Notes: a model not told the origin generated them from the letters alone. A DNA stretch of 64,000 nucleotides from Neoarius graeffei (GCF_027579695.1 NC_083590.1:22720110-22784109), one strand, 5' to 3'. Positions 60,941 through 63,621 are shown, counted from the first letter of the stretch. Translations and numbers: made by a program.

Positions 60941-63621
60941 ACACACACACGTTATTTACCAGCTGGGAGGTCCGTATCGTGACTGAGGTCTTGAAAGTGC
61001 TGAGCGAGGCCCTCTGGGCCGAGGTCAGTATTCAAGGCCGAGGTCACGGTATTTCACCATACGGACCAACCTTAAGCTGGTAAATAATATATTTAAATTT
61101 TTTTTTTACTAAATTCTAACAGAAAACGAGAGCGCCCGAAAGGGAAAACCGAGCTGAGCCGCCATTTTGAATCCTCATTCACGGCTGTAATGCAAATGGC
61201 TTCCTCCTCGGTATACAAGTGCACTTCCATGGCAGGGGAAAAAAAACTACATTTTGCCGCCTATGTAGTCCCCTATTTATACAAATAGGAGTTATTCAGG
61301 ATTCAGCCATGTTTTTGCTCGGCGTTAGCAAGTTACAGGTTTTTAGCTTTCTCCTGAAATGTTTTCTTTTATTTCTTCTTCCTCAGGGTAGTAAAACTCA
61401 CTTTCGCTGTGAACACTGGCGTTATTGCTATCCATGCTGTAAAATTTAATGCTATTATGCTGAGAAATGCTGGCAAAAATTTATAAGATTTTGGATAATC
61501 TTATAAATAAATCTTTTATCAAAAAAAGATAAATGTTGACAAAAAAATGCTACTATGTTTGTTGTTGTGAACGAGCGAGTCGCCAGAGGTCCGTAACTGG
61601 GGTCCGTATTGTAGGATACGGACCCAAAAAAAATGGGGTTTTTTAATTTATTTTTTATTTTTTCCCTAATTTAATACGAATACTCAGTTCAGACAAATTA
61701 CAGATGGCCTCATTATTATCTGTTCACTATGGAGAATATTTAACAATTGTTACAGTATATGGCACAAGCTACTTCTGGTAAAATTCTGATTGGTTCCTTG
61801 GAGGGCAGAATTTTCCCGTAATGCCCATAGACGATTACAGACTTTCTTTCCAAGGCGTCGGCTTTCAATGTTGCAAAAACCAAAATGACAGATTAATTGT
61901 AAATCAAAACGGAATCAAAAACAGCCGAAACACAAAAGAGTGGCGTTACTGAAGAAATGAGCAACGAAGAGCCTTCAGAAACCGCTAACAGAAATTCAGT
62001 TTGGAAACCGCTAGCCATTTATTCTGCATGCATGCATCATATTCAACTACATTACAAATATGATGTGACTGAAAGCAGAGTCACGCCTCATTATAATGAC
62101 CGTCTACTTTAATCTTCGAAATAAAAAAGCCATATAATAAACTCCTTATTAACCTCGCTTGCTCAGTCTTTACGGGAAAATATCAGACCGAGGTCTTTTT
62201 GTATGAGCTCGGTCCGTACTGTCAAGACCTCAGTCTGATATTTTCCCGTAAAGACCTCGTGCTCAGGTAATAAGTAGTTAATAATAATCAAGACGAAGTC
62301 AAGGTTATTATTCACTGAGCCTGAGGTGGATAACTGCTTTAGTATAAATGCACAAGTGATTATTTCAATAAAATGAACATTCAAAAAAAATTTTATTTCA
62401 AACTTCAAAAGCGGCATGCAGATGTAATAACGGCACGGCGCAGATTTGTCACTTATCTACGCCGAGTCACATAAAATACTTTTGTTTTGAAATCGATAAA
62501 ATAAATCATAATCCCGCATTACCTTTTGAATTGTTTTAGACCAAACTTCGGAGCATCTTTAGTGCTTTTAGGAACAGCAGTTTCTTTCATCATTTGTAAT
62601 TCTTCCTGACGGTGACAAAGCGATCGGCCGCTATTTTTGCCGAGTCGCTCGAGGTGATTATCGAGAAATAGTCTGAATTTCTCGACTAATCATCGCGTGT
62701 GATTTTTTTTATATCATCACCTCCATGTTTGTACTAAAATGACATTATGGTTTTATAAAATATGTAGTGCTTTACGTGCACGGATATTAAATAATTTATT
62801 TTGTAAATTTCCTTGTGCTATTGTGAAAACATCTTAAATAGAAGTAGAAATTCTTCAACAGTAAATATCCCAGATTAAATGTACTTTCAGTAGCTGCGCC
62901 CCTCTTCACATCCTGCTGCATTTTGAATAGTTTTGCTTGGAGATGCACTACCGTTCAAAAGTTTGGGGTCACTTTGAAATGTCCTTATTTCTGAAAGAAA
63001 AGCACTGTTTTTTTCAGTGAAGATCACTTTAAACTAATCAGAAATCCACTCTATACATTGCTAATGTGGTAAATGACTATTCTAGCTGCAAATGTCTGGT
63101 TTTTGGTGCAATATCTCCATAGGTCTATAGAGGCCCATTTCCAGCAACTCTCACTCCAGTGTTCTAATGGTACAATGTGTTTGCTCATTGCCTCAGAAGG
63201 CTAATGGATGATTAGAAAACCCTTGTACAATCATGTTAGCACAGCTGAAAACAGTTGAGCTCTTTAGAGAAGCTATAAAACTGACCTTCCTTTGAGCAGA
63301 TTGAGTTTCTGGAGCATCACATTTGTGGGGTCGATTAAATGCTCAAAATGGCCAGAAAAATGTCTTGACTATATTTTCTATTCATTTTACAACTTATGGT
63401 GGTAAATAAAAGTGTGACTTTTCATGGAAAACACAAAATTGTCTGGGTGACCCCAAACTTTTGAACGGTAGCGTACAAATAAAAAGATTGCCGTCTAAAT
63501 AAATTCTGTCATGAATCCTAATAATCTCCTTATGTGACGGCAGGAGGAAGAGGACTCCAAACCCAAAGCGCCCAAAAGGAAACGAAAAGGCTCCTCCGCC
63601 GTGGGCTCGGACAGTGACTGA
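7312..63621 (+). CDS. ints3: Integrator complex subunit 3 / SOSS complex subunit A (29 coding exons)
   Basis: INTS3 is a nuclear scaffold of helical (ARM/HEAT-like) repeats. It is a subunit of Integrator, which cleaves nascent RNA polymerase II transcripts (snRNA 3-prime ends, promoter-proximal attenuation), and it also nucleates the SOSS complex with a single-strand DNA-binding protein (NABP1/2) and INIP at DNA breaks. The joined exons give 1018 residues, against about 1040 in human; the difference is mostly a shorter low-complexity N-terminus ([20 protein letters not shown] here). Conserved landmarks: LDAKDELEE (20-28), [14 protein letters not shown] near 122-135, [19 protein letters not shown] (338-356), acidic linker FSDDEEEL (511-518), DWETFEQY and LEHLDSLRL. 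The C-terminal tail is Ser/Lys-rich with a basic KRKRK cluster, a likely nuclear localisation signal, ending AVGSDSD. All exon phases are consistent and no inactivating change is seen. Confidence 0.98.
7396..8299. other. Intron 1, first part, no recognised element
   Basis: AT-rich intron with a short (gt)n/(ca)n palindrome near 7531-7550. I see no gene, RNA or transposon ends here. Confidence 0.5.
8308..9924. mobile_element. Non-autonomous hAT element, 1.6 kb
   Basis: Left end caggggtgcacaaagtaccc and right end ctgtccacctctg give short imperfect inverted repeats. Both ends carry sub-terminal tracts rich in aagtac motifs (acttaagtaaagtac...). Exact 8-bp duplications ttcaaaag lie at 8300-8307 and 9925-9932. 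No transposase motif is seen in any frame. Confidence 0.9.
10109..11868. mobile_element. hAT-type element, 1.76 kb, with a nested repeat
   Basis: It starts tagggctgtcaaacgattac and ends cttcaacagcccta, with sub-terminal 'aatcgcgatta' motifs at both ends. Perfect 8-mers cttattaa flank it at 10101-10108 and 11869-11876. The central 1 kb belongs to a second element. No complete transposase frame. Confidence 0.9.
10767..11720. mobile_element. Nested 'atatcgatat' DNA element, ends approximate
   Basis: Within the hAT above, both ends of this stretch are rich in cgatat/atcgat motifs in mirrored order: gggctgggtatcaccagata ... gcgataatcgatat on the left, and atatcgatattc ... tatcgatatttttgcacacccc on the right. 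This is typical of a common fish hAT-like repeat. I could not find a convincing target duplication. Confidence 0.55.
12446..12529 (+). CDS. ints3: ints3 coding exon 2 (residues 29-56)
   Basis: Acceptor tttcag, donor CAT|gtgagt, phase 0 on both sides. Encodes [11 protein letters not shown]...[13 protein letters not shown], aligned with the human segment RLERCMSIVTSMTAGVSERE. 84 nt, the same length as exons 1 (coding part) and 3. Confidence 0.95.
12657..13184. mobile_element. Tc1-like MITE, copy 1 (528 bp)
   Basis: Terminal inverted repeats: cactaccgttcagaagtttg at left and the reverse complement of caaacttttgaacggtagtg at right, flanked by TA at 12655-12656 and 13185-13186. Non-coding. Other copies lie at 27797, 52313 (split) and 62946. 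Confidence 0.93.
13401..14491 (-). mobile_element. tRNA-derived SINE (family B), minus strand, split by a DNA transposon
   Basis: Read on the minus strand, the head is ggcgtcgtggctcgggtgga (A box) followed by the B box gggttcggttcc region, then a body and a poly-A tail. On the plus strand the tail is poly-T at 13401 and again at 14320. The 15-mer gacaatcacaatcta is duplicated at 13386-13400 and 14492-14506. A DNA element (13428-14316) interrupts the tail, so SINE sequence proper is about 200 bp. Confidence 0.88.
13428..14316. mobile_element. DNA transposon inside the SINE tail (ISL2EU/Harbinger-like)
   Basis: Ends agcctggcaagccagac and, in reverse complement, agcctcgtaaactagac give an imperfect inverted repeat. 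The interior includes gaccaatcagcgcaacagtg and tgtgattggcgggca, again roughly mirrored. No coding frame. The class is inferred from end sequence only. Confidence 0.6.
15190..15273 (+). CDS. ints3: ints3 coding exon 3 (residues 57-84)
   Basis: Encodes [20 protein letters not shown] and TEPPQAQR, matching human VCKGCPQHEEICLGLFTLIL. The acceptor is the weak-looking gtgtgtgtag with few pyrimidines at -5 to -12. Donor CGC|gtaagg. Phase 0. Confidence 0.95.
15437..16985 (+). repeat. Degenerate minisatellite with GGAGGTGTGGCC core
   Basis: The core (a/g)aaggagg(t/c)gtggcct recurs over 20 times at 30-70 nt spacing in 15437-15770 and 16307-16985. Linkers carry phrases such as ctgtcagtctcagtg and gcctgtctgt. 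In the second part a large block starting ctctgaaagttagcccc repeats: it begins at 16321 and again at 16635. A DNA element at 15787-16295 splits the array. Confidence 0.85.
15787..16295. mobile_element. Short DNA transposon within the minisatellite
   Basis: Terminal inverted repeats tgctgcgttcatgtgctatg and its reverse complement catagcacatgaacgcagca (one mismatch). 509 bp, non-coding. The target duplication is not clear, so superfamily is undecided. Confidence 0.75.
17247..17360 (+). CDS. ints3: ints3 coding exon 4 (residues 85-122)
   Basis: Begins [20 protein letters not shown] and ends LQDVCRTQ. Acceptor catgcag, donor CAG|gtttgc. Phase 0. Followed by a 96-nt intron. Confidence 0.96.
17457..17541 (+). 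CDS. ints3: ints3 coding exon 5 (residues 123-151)
   Basis: Encodes [20 protein letters not shown] then MTLMKQIAG. Acceptor tgcacag, donor GCTG|gtacgt; ends in phase 1. Confidence 0.97.
17934..18312 (-). repeat. Composite repeat: 'tttatttgtcac' unit plus SINE fragment, copy 2
   Basis: Same architecture as 4063-4400: ctttatttgtcacacgtaca ... gtttaacccatctgaagcag ... then antisense SINE family A body and head ending taaccactacaccaccgtgc tgccc. Confidence 0.75.
18327..18398 (-). tRNA. tRNA-Ala(UGC)-like sequence, probably a pseudogene
   Basis: On the minus strand the 72 nt begin GGGGACGTAGCTCAGTGGTA, carry anticodon loop ...CTTTGCATG... (TGC), and end ATCTCCA. The A box is intact; the B box is altered (GGTTTAATC instead of GGTTCGATC). 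The acceptor stem has one C-A mismatch and the T stem one G-A mismatch. A TTTT run lies about 9 nt downstream. Length and layout are those of tRNA-Ala; the mismatches argue for a decaying copy. It abuts the composite SINE repeat. Confidence 0.6.
18400..20220. other. Intron 5 remainder, no recognised gene
   Basis: AT-rich sequence with fish-repeat-like phrases (for example ttctattctgattggtcag and ctccctatatagggaattac), but I could not define element ends or a reading frame. Confidence 0.45.
20232..20298 (+). CDS. ints3: ints3 coding exon 6 (residues 151-173)
   Basis: Encodes [20 protein letters not shown] then EQ and the first two bases of Arg. Acceptor ctttag, donor AAAG|gtactg. Phase 1 in, phase 2 out. 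Confidence 0.96.
20711..20852 (+). CDS. ints3: ints3 coding exon 7 (residues 173-220)
   Basis: Encodes [20 protein letters not shown] and [13 protein letters not shown]. The acceptor sits directly in a (gt)n run: gtgtgtgtgtgtgtacag. Donor AGG|gtgagg. Ends in phase 0. Confidence 0.96.
20853..21626. other. Intron 7, first part, nothing recognised
   Basis: AT-rich intron sequence with no coding frame, inverted ends or known repeat phrase that I can support. Confidence 0.45.
21662..22024 (+). pseudogene. N-terminal fragment of the transposon's second protein (YqaJ-associated type)
   Basis: The frame contains [40 protein letters not shown] and [12 protein letters not shown] recognise this N-terminal region from fish proteins that carry a YqaJ-like nuclease domain further on. 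The nuclease part itself is missing; the frame ends at 22024. Confidence 0.55.
22500..22717 (-). pseudogene. THAP-domain transposase, N-terminal fragment
   Basis: From Met at about 22717 on the minus strand: [20 protein letters not shown], then [14 protein letters not shown] and DWDES. This is the THAP C2CH finger start (C-x4-C, then the conserved Trp). The final Cys-x2-His and AVPTIF-type motif are absent because the fragment ends in intron-like sequence. Assignment is from family knowledge. Confidence 0.72.
22982..23111 (+). CDS. ints3: ints3 coding exon 8 (residues 221-264)
   Basis: Encodes [20 protein letters not shown] and [14 protein letters not shown]. Acceptor ctctgccag, donor ACTG|gtgtgt. 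Ends in phase 1. Confidence 0.97.
23207..24611. mobile_element. hAT-like element with perfect TIRs and a nested SINE
   Basis: Left end cagggatgagag and right end ctctcatccctg are exact inverted repeats. The flanks share attaag at 23201-23206 and 24612-24617. It includes mirrored 'ttttccgcttttcggcgg' / 'tttctgcttttttttgg' regions and a SINE at 23966. Confidence 0.82.
23966..24342 (+). mobile_element. SINE family A, full length, nested in a hAT-like element
   Basis: From ggggcggcacggtggtgtag to ggctacagataatgagatga. Near-consensus, with intact B box ggttcgagccc. No certain target duplication. Confidence 0.9.
24914..25011 (+). CDS. ints3: ints3 coding exon 9 (residues 264-296)
   Basis: Encodes [18 protein letters not shown] and [14 protein letters not shown], nearly identical to human. 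Acceptor tttttag, donor AGG|gtaaaa. A (ct)n(gc)n microsatellite starts a few bases into intron 9. Confidence 0.97.
25262..25453 (+). CDS. ints3: ints3 coding exon 10 (residues 297-360)
   Basis: The largest exon, 192 nt. Encodes [20 protein letters not shown] through [19 protein letters not shown], the most conserved stretch of the protein. Acceptor actacag, donor ACG|gtaaaa. Phase 0 on both sides. Confidence 0.98.
25727..26108 (-). mobile_element. SINE family A with 13-bp target duplication
   Basis: Antisense copy from catctcatttttctcattat to ccaccgtgccgcccc. The 13-mer gtctatgcaccct is duplicated at 25714-25726 and 26109-26121, as expected of LINE-driven insertion. Located in intron 10. Confidence 0.94.
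26185..26272 (+). CDS. ints3: ints3 coding exon 11 (residues 361-390)
   Basis: Encodes [20 protein letters not shown] and PEKDSIMNI. Acceptor gtgcag, donor ATCG|gtgagg. Ends in phase 1. Confidence 0.97.
26389..26468 (+). CDS. ints3: ints3 coding exon 12 (residues 390-416)
   Basis: Encodes [20 protein letters not shown] and LLDFMCR. It follows a long poly-T tract and ggcag acceptor; donor CGA|gtgagt. Ends in phase 0. Confidence 0.97.
26543..26867. mobile_element. Short MITE in intron 12
   Basis: Left end ttaaagctgcagtgtgt and reverse complement of the right end ttaaaggtgcagtgtgtg are inverted repeats with one mismatch. 325 bp, non-coding; target duplication not clear. Confidence 0.7.
26975..27066 (+). 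CDS. ints3: ints3 coding exon 13 (residues 417-447)
   Basis: Encodes [20 protein letters not shown] and [10 protein letters not shown]. Acceptor atcctag, donor TGGC|gtgagt. Ends in phase 2. Confidence 0.97.
27399..27471. repeat. (TA)n microsatellite, about 36 units
   Basis: An uninterrupted run of alternating t and a, in intron 13. Confidence 0.98.
27797..28319. mobile_element. Tc1-like MITE, copy 2
   Basis: Starts cactagcgttcaaaagtttg after TA at 27795-27796 and runs parallel to copy 1 throughout. Its last bases (cggtagtg) are replaced by a (tg)n run beginning at 28319. Confidence 0.92.
28676..30312. repeat. Unclassified teleost repeat with internal modules
   Basis: Begins attaaagccgcaagcggcct tgacgggccc and ends cattcgggctcgggccctaa taa, with (aat)n tracts at 28860 and 28922 and a (gaa)n tract near 30235. 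Inside, a module of about 110-130 nt recurs, with core 'gcgccccc..tggcgaaa..cacaaaatttgg...acatgtcag', at about 29183, 29493 and 29613, and in looser form near 29080. No long frame; short antisense frames only reflect the module (PNFxxFxPWGxxL). Confidence 0.6.
30406..30512 (+). CDS. ints3: ints3 coding exon 14 (residues 447-483)
   Basis: Encodes [20 protein letters not shown] and [13 protein letters not shown]. Acceptor gtgcag. The donor I infer, GAAG|gtccga, is weak (only GT and +5 G match), but it is the only one giving the conserved join E-V-K and the right phase (1). Intron 14 is 104 nt; retaining it would add a short tail and a stop at 30545-30547. Confidence 0.9.
30617..30736 (+). CDS. 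ints3: ints3 coding exon 15 (residues 483-523)
   Basis: Encodes the acidic linker [16 protein letters not shown] through [13 protein letters not shown], likely disordered. Acceptor tctacag, donor AAGG|gtgagc. Phase 1 on both sides, so it is a cassette of 120 nt that could be skipped in frame. Confidence 0.95.
30787..31580. mobile_element. hAT-like element in intron 15
   Basis: Left cagggctttccactaag and right cttgtggaaagccctg are inverted terminal repeats; a second mirrored motif is tagccagcc / ggctggcagc. Flanking ttggat / ttagat may be a diverged duplication. Non-coding. Confidence 0.75.
31599..32114. mobile_element. PIF/Harbinger-like MITE in intron 15
   Basis: Left aggccaatttatgctgac and reverse complement of right gggcctctgcatgctcgt are imperfect inverted repeats, flanked by the 3-mer TTA at 31596-31598 and 32115-32117, the usual Harbinger target. 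The interior is rich in (c/g)tctgcga motifs in both orientations. Confidence 0.65.
32160..32289 (+). CDS. ints3: ints3 coding exon 16 (residues 523-566)
   Basis: Encodes [20 protein letters not shown] and [20 protein letters not shown]. Acceptor cctcag, donor GGAG|gtgaga. Phase 1 in, phase 2 out. Confidence 0.96.
32926..33225. mobile_element. 300-bp palindromic MITE in intron 16
   Basis: Left gcctaggtcacaaccggacg tacg and right cgtacggccggttgtgaccgaggc pair almost fully, and the interior keeps pairing (cgtagaccggccg with the cggccggtctacg segment at 33111). No coding potential. Confidence 0.75.
33534..33588 (+). CDS. ints3: ints3 coding exon 17 (residues 566-584)
   Basis: A short 55-nt exon, [19 protein letters not shown]. 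Acceptor gccgcag, donor GAG|gtgagt. Followed by a 95-nt intron. Confidence 0.96.
33684..33787 (+). CDS. ints3: ints3 coding exon 18 (residues 585-619)
   Basis: Encodes [20 protein letters not shown] and [13 protein letters not shown]. Acceptor ttttag, donor AGGA|gtaggt. A (tc)n run lies 20 nt into intron 18, which also holds the foldback element. Confidence 0.96.
33931..35024. mobile_element. Foldback element with 363-nt inverted arms
   Basis: Outer ends gactggtaccaaaat and attttggtaccagtc are flanked by TA (33929-33930; 35025-35026). Inside, 33972-34334 is repeated in reverse complement at 34630-34992, with only a few mismatches seen on reading, around a 295-nt unrelated spacer. No frame. 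It lies in intron 18, so the pre-mRNA can form a very long hairpin. Confidence 0.93.
35299..36165. mobile_element. Probable DNA element with tggtggatatac inverted repeats
   Basis: Left gacttgcaa...acgtcat...gccatgatggtggatata and right tatatccaccaacatggc... gacgtcacttgcaagtc are mirrored over about 70 nt with gaps. Non-coding, no clean target duplication. Confidence 0.5.
36178..37270. other. Intron 18, late part, nothing recognised
   Basis: No coding frame, RNA or element boundaries that I can support. Confidence 0.45.
37274..37956. mobile_element. PIF/Harbinger-like MITE, 683 bp
   Basis: Ends tgccgcttttccactacc and ggtagtggaaaagggcca are inverted repeats with 3-bp flanks TAA at 37271-37273 and 37957-37959. 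Sub-terminal regions carry repeated (g)ggctga(g) motifs, mirrored as tcagccc. It ends only 49 nt before exon 19. Confidence 0.8.
38006..38170 (+). CDS. ints3: ints3 coding exon 19 (residues 619-674)
   Basis: Encodes [20 protein letters not shown] through [12 protein letters not shown]. The acceptor is at the end of a pure (gt)n run (gtgtgtgtgtgtgtgtag), without a normal pyrimidine tract. Donor CGAG|gtgtgt. Phase 2 on both sides. Confidence 0.96.
38205..38805 (+). repeat. Unclassified repeat with duplicated 'tttggcactttgacctt' module
   Basis: The phrase ctttcatttggcactttgac cttga appears at 38502 and 38640 with matching surroundings (acggttg/atggttggtgg.. tagacag..ttaccattat), giving a module of about 135 nt in tandem. 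The ends carry gcccgcgacaggagtaagca gggcgaggt and tgccaggcgaggtttg. No frame. Confidence 0.55.
38846..40008. mobile_element. DNA transposon with long TIRs and 6-bp flanks
   Basis: Left ctatgttcagactgcaacct gaaacgacccatatcc and right, in reverse complement, actacgttcagactgcaccc tgaaacgacccatatcc form inverted repeats of at least 40 bp. The 6-mer ctaaca flanks it at 38840-38845 and 40009-40014. Non-coding. Confidence 0.85.
40888..41928. mobile_element. Nested hAT element carrying a minisatellite
   Basis: Left tagggatgttaaccgatgac and right tttcgccatcccta, sub-terminal ggttgaccga/ttaaccgac motifs mirrored. Exact 8-mers ctgtaaga at 40880-40887 and 41929-41936. Contains a 52-bp tandem array. Confidence 0.9.
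41074..41400 (+). repeat. 52-bp minisatellite, about six units
   Basis: Unit begins gacagctgacaaatcagaaa cacccattcagtcatg and ends cgccccagttaaa. Unit starts fall at 41134, 41186, 41238, 41290 and 41342, exactly 52 apart; the first interval (41074 to 41134) is 60 because of an extra cccgccct. Confidence 0.95.
43031..43063 (+). repeat. (TC)n microsatellite before exon 20
   Basis: About 15 tc units followed by tgtctgtgtgtg, 35 nt upstream of the exon 20 acceptor. Confidence 0.9.
43099..43252 (+). CDS. ints3: ints3 coding exon 20 (residues 674-725)
   Basis: Encodes [20 protein letters not shown] through LTPSIYTE. Acceptor ttggcag, with a (tc)n microsatellite at 43031-43060 upstream. Donor GAG|gtacat. 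Ends in phase 0. Confidence 0.97.
43620..44622. mobile_element. hAT element nested in the Tc1 remnant
   Basis: Left tagggtgcatcagttgcccc and right gggcaactgatgcaccct a are near-perfect inverted repeats. Exact 8-mers gtgttggt at 43612-43619 and 44623-44630. Holds a SINE at 43720. Confidence 0.93.
43720..44085 (-). mobile_element. SINE family A with 12-bp target duplication
   Basis: Antisense copy from ctcatctcattatctctagc to accaccgtgccgccc. The 12-mer actgggtgaaat is duplicated at 43708-43719 and 44086-44097. It sits inside the hAT element. Confidence 0.95.
45003..48078. mobile_element. Possible 3.1-kb DNA element with CATGGATTAAAG ends
   Basis: The 12-mer catggattaaag at 45003 returns as its reverse complement ctttaatccatg ending 48078, and both are flanked by aaagtg (44997-45002; 48079-48084). 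A minor mirrored match is only short, so this is suggestive. Inside are 45297-45530, a GC-rich stretch without a recognised product, and a smaller element at 46532. The rest shows no supported gene. Confidence 0.45.
46532..47193. mobile_element. MITE with CACTGTAAAAAA ends
   Basis: Left cactgtaaaaaaaaaaaaat ccg and right cggacattttttacagtg are inverted repeats, flanked by TA (46530-46531; 47194-47195). Interior has many tttacagta/tactgtaaa-type motifs. Non-coding. Confidence 0.75.
48172..49035 (+). mobile_element. DIRS-like retrotransposon 5-prime fragment
   Basis: The start has the DIRS-type terminal motif (accgtggttctatgactaag tggaataccgccagggcggt gctgaaagca), related to but distinct from the larger DIRS copy in intron 23. 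A leader of about 650 nt follows, then the start of the gag-like ORF at 48852. No RT, RNase H or recombinase is present. Direct repeats of 16 bp (acaatatacagagaac) lie at 48156-48171 and 49036-49051. Confidence 0.75.
48852..49085 (+). pseudogene. DIRS gag-like ORF1, truncated
   Basis: Encodes [20 protein letters not shown] then RCAECLG, a Cys-x2-Cys / His / Cys-x2-Cys zinc-binding pattern seen at the N-terminus of DIRS gag proteins. The DIRS part ends at about 49035, after which the frame continues a few codons into flanking sequence and stops at 49083-49085. Confidence 0.65.
49086..49615. other. Intron 20 interval without a recognised element
   Basis: AT-rich; a short frame at 49221-49406 has no recognisable domain. 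Confidence 0.45.
49789..51235 (-). pseudogene. Tc1-type transposase broken by SINE and frameshift
   Basis: Minus strand from Met at about 51235: [20 protein letters not shown] and IAKSLNIS (HTH), interrupted at 51130 by a SINE, resuming [19 protein letters not shown]. Catalytic blocks: [12 protein letters not shown] (Asp), [11 protein letters not shown] (Asp), [12 protein letters not shown] (Glu). Near 49980 the frame shifts inside a run of eight or nine T, separating the C-terminus [16 protein letters not shown] and LQTVVKRKG. So all catalytic residues remain but the gene has two breaks. Confidence 0.88.
50749..51120 (+). mobile_element. SINE family A inserted in the transposase gene
   Basis: Consensus copy from ggcggcacggtggtgtagcg to ttaatgagatgagatgagat. 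Target duplication gcactgtaga at 50739-50748 and 51121-51130 (possibly 12 bp with the preceding at). Confidence 0.95.
51629..51697 (+). CDS. ints3: ints3 coding exon 21 (residues 726-748)
   Basis: Encodes [20 protein letters not shown] and STQ. Acceptor ctccacag, donor CAG|gtttgt. A Tc1/mariner-type element ends only 31 nt upstream. Phase 0 on both sides. Confidence 0.97.
51790..51865 (+). CDS. ints3: ints3 coding exon 22 (residues 749-774)
   Basis: Encodes [20 protein letters not shown] and VLNIL. Acceptor ttcacag, donor CTCA|gtaagt (strong). Ends in phase 1. Confidence 0.97.
52018..52131 (+). CDS. ints3: ints3 coding exon 23 (residues 774-812)
   Basis: Encodes [20 protein letters not shown] and [16 protein letters not shown]. 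Acceptor tttacag, donor AAAG|gtgagt. Phase 1 on both sides. Intron 23 (7.66 kb) holds the DIRS-like element. Confidence 0.97.
52524..52673 (+). repeat. DIRS left inverted terminal repeat
   Basis: gaccgccagaggcggtgctt ... aagtgacctctt. Pairs with 58456-58605; I saw no mismatch on reading. Includes a perfect palindromic stretch ccgccagaggcgg. Confidence 0.92.
52831..54950 (+). repeat. Tandem leader repeats of the DIRS element (about 265 nt)
   Basis: Units start with ttactccgttaagctgagcg ctctcgctcgg at 52831, 53103, 53366, 53632, 54504 and 54772. Each includes tccggggcggtgtcctc, an aggtaagcgg step, a cgccgctgtttatcagt block and ctccggcctgctcac. Between the fourth and fifth unit lies a gag-coding piece, so part of the array was duplicated with its downstream neighbour. 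Confidence 0.9.
53940..54270 (+). pseudogene. DIRS gag-like fragment
   Basis: From ATG 53940: [16 protein letters not shown] +1 frame continues with [20 protein letters not shown] and ACADCM, the Cys-pair pattern of DIRS gag. The fragment stops near 54270 and is followed by more leader repeat. A second copy of its upstream leader (54945-55080) leads to cataga instead of catgga, so the ATG is lost there. Confidence 0.65.
55600..57020 (+). pseudogene. DIRS reverse transcriptase and RNase H, frameshifted
   Basis: RT blocks: [20 protein letters not shown] and DLRSLN (frame 1), then [38 protein letters not shown] and the catalytic YLDDWLV (frame 2), then [13 protein letters not shown] (frame 1). 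Two one-base losses near 55965-55980 account for the first shift. In RNase H, the block with the first catalytic Asp (usually DASLxGWG) is deleted. [17 protein letters not shown] (Glu), [17 protein letters not shown] (Asp) and [12 protein letters not shown] remain. Confidence 0.9.
57030..58352 (+). pseudogene. DIRS tyrosine recombinase and linker, frameshifted
   Basis: N-terminal core-binding part: [20 protein letters not shown] (near 57440-57500). Catalytic part from 57651: [17 protein letters not shown] (first Arg), AAREAHSARG-like block read as [18 protein letters not shown] (His-x-x-Arg) and FTRFYRLNV (nucleophile Tyr). A frameshift near 57560-57640 separates the halves. The catalytic half is uninterrupted to its stop at 58350-58352, inside the internal complementary region. 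Confidence 0.88.
58321..58417 (+). repeat. DIRS internal complementary region
   Basis: 58321-58366 is the exact reverse complement of the left end (52505-52550), and 58364-58417 is that of the right end (58595-58648). The two are joined at aac, i.e. GTT on the other strand. This is the template that restores both termini in the DIRS replication model. Confidence 0.92.
58456..58605 (-). repeat. DIRS right inverted terminal repeat
   Basis: Reverse complement of the left repeat: aagaggtcacttcctgggtt ... ctctggcggtc. Contains ttttatgccggggtcacggg g, mirrored on the left. Confidence 0.92.
58985..59487. other. Intron 23, repeat-like sequence without defined ends
   Basis: AT-rich; includes gtagccaatcagagcgtgtg and caagcgactaggcaaaatgg, phrases of a fish hAT-like repeat that also appear at 52210 and, inverted, near 62630. 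No frame. Confidence 0.45.
59488..59668 (+). repeat. Inverted repeat copy A (possible domesticated-type exon fragment)
   Basis: Nearly matches the reverse complement of 62403-62602, including caaatgatgaaagaaa.tgct gttcctaaaagcactaaaga and tttattttatcgatttcaaa ac. A short frame, [12 protein letters not shown] and KFGLK.F, resembles the start of KIAA1958/Crypton-related fish proteins; this is weak. Confidence 0.6.
59748..59788 (+). repeat. (CT)n microsatellite forming the exon 24 pyrimidine tract
   Basis: About 20 ct units ending directly in ctgcag|AG of exon 24. Confidence 0.95.
59793..59841 (+). CDS. ints3: ints3 coding exon 24 (residues 812-828)
   Basis: A 49-nt exon, [16 protein letters not shown]. 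Its pyrimidine tract is a (ct)n microsatellite of about 40 nt running straight into ctctgcag. Donor AAAG|gtatgc. Phase 1 in, phase 2 out. Confidence 0.96.
59938..60105 (+). CDS. ints3: ints3 coding exon 25 (residues 828-884)
   Basis: Encodes [20 protein letters not shown] through [13 protein letters not shown]. Acceptor tttgcag, donor AGAG|gtatcg. Phase 2 on both sides. Confidence 0.97.
60259..60359 (+). CDS. ints3: ints3 coding exon 26 (residues 884-918)
   Basis: Encodes [20 protein letters not shown] and [14 protein letters not shown]. Acceptor ttttgcag, donor AACT|gtgagt. Phase 2 in, phase 1 out. Confidence 0.97.
60454..60526 (+). CDS. ints3: ints3 coding exon 27 (residues 918-942), GC donor
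   Basis: Encodes [20 protein letters not shown] and AHKM. The acceptor is acgtgtgtgtgaag, purine-rich. The donor is ATGAG|gcaagt: the conserved K-M-R-F-S-D join with exon 28 requires it, and GCAAGT is the classic strong GC-AG donor. Using the nearby GT four bases on would shift the frame. Confidence 0.95.
60714..60867 (+). CDS. ints3: ints3 coding exon 28 (residues 942-993)
   Basis: Encodes [20 protein letters not shown], then the Ser/Lys/Pro-rich tail to SGSSSAS. Acceptor caccag, donor TCA|gtgagt. A (ta)n microsatellite begins about 13 nt into intron 28. Confidence 0.96.
60876..60934. repeat. (TA)n microsatellite after exon 28
   Basis: About 28 ta units starting 13 nt downstream of the exon 28 donor. 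Confidence 0.95.
60953..62276. mobile_element. Element with hairpin-like termini in intron 28
   Basis: At the left, ttaccagctgggaggtccgt at pairs with atacggaccaaccttaagct ggtaa 80-130 nt on. At the right, gctcagtctttacgggaaaa tatcagac pairs with gtctgatattttcccgtaaa gacctcg. Both are local hairpins about 110-130 nt long. Both mention gaggtc/ggtccgta motifs. No coding frame or clear target duplication. Confidence 0.55.
62403..62602 (-). repeat. Inverted repeat copy B
   Basis: Reverse-complement partner of 59488-59668, on the other side of exons 24-28. Continues to about 62690 with a palindrome cgagaaatagtctgaatttc tcg. Confidence 0.6.
62946..63473. mobile_element. Tc1-like MITE, copy 4
   Basis: From cactaccgttcaaaagtttg to caaacttttgaacggtagcg, right flank TA (63474-63475); the left flank is tg, a change from TA. 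Same orientation as copies 1 and 2. It ends 70 nt before exon 29. Confidence 0.93.
63544..63621 (+). CDS. ints3: ints3 coding exon 29 (residues 994-1018, stop)
   Basis: Encodes [20 protein letters not shown] and GSDSD, then TGA. The acidic-basic pattern and KRKRK cluster match the human terminus almost exactly. Acceptor gacggcag. Confidence 0.97.
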   Translation, partial: EEEDSKPKAPKRKRKGSSAVGSDSD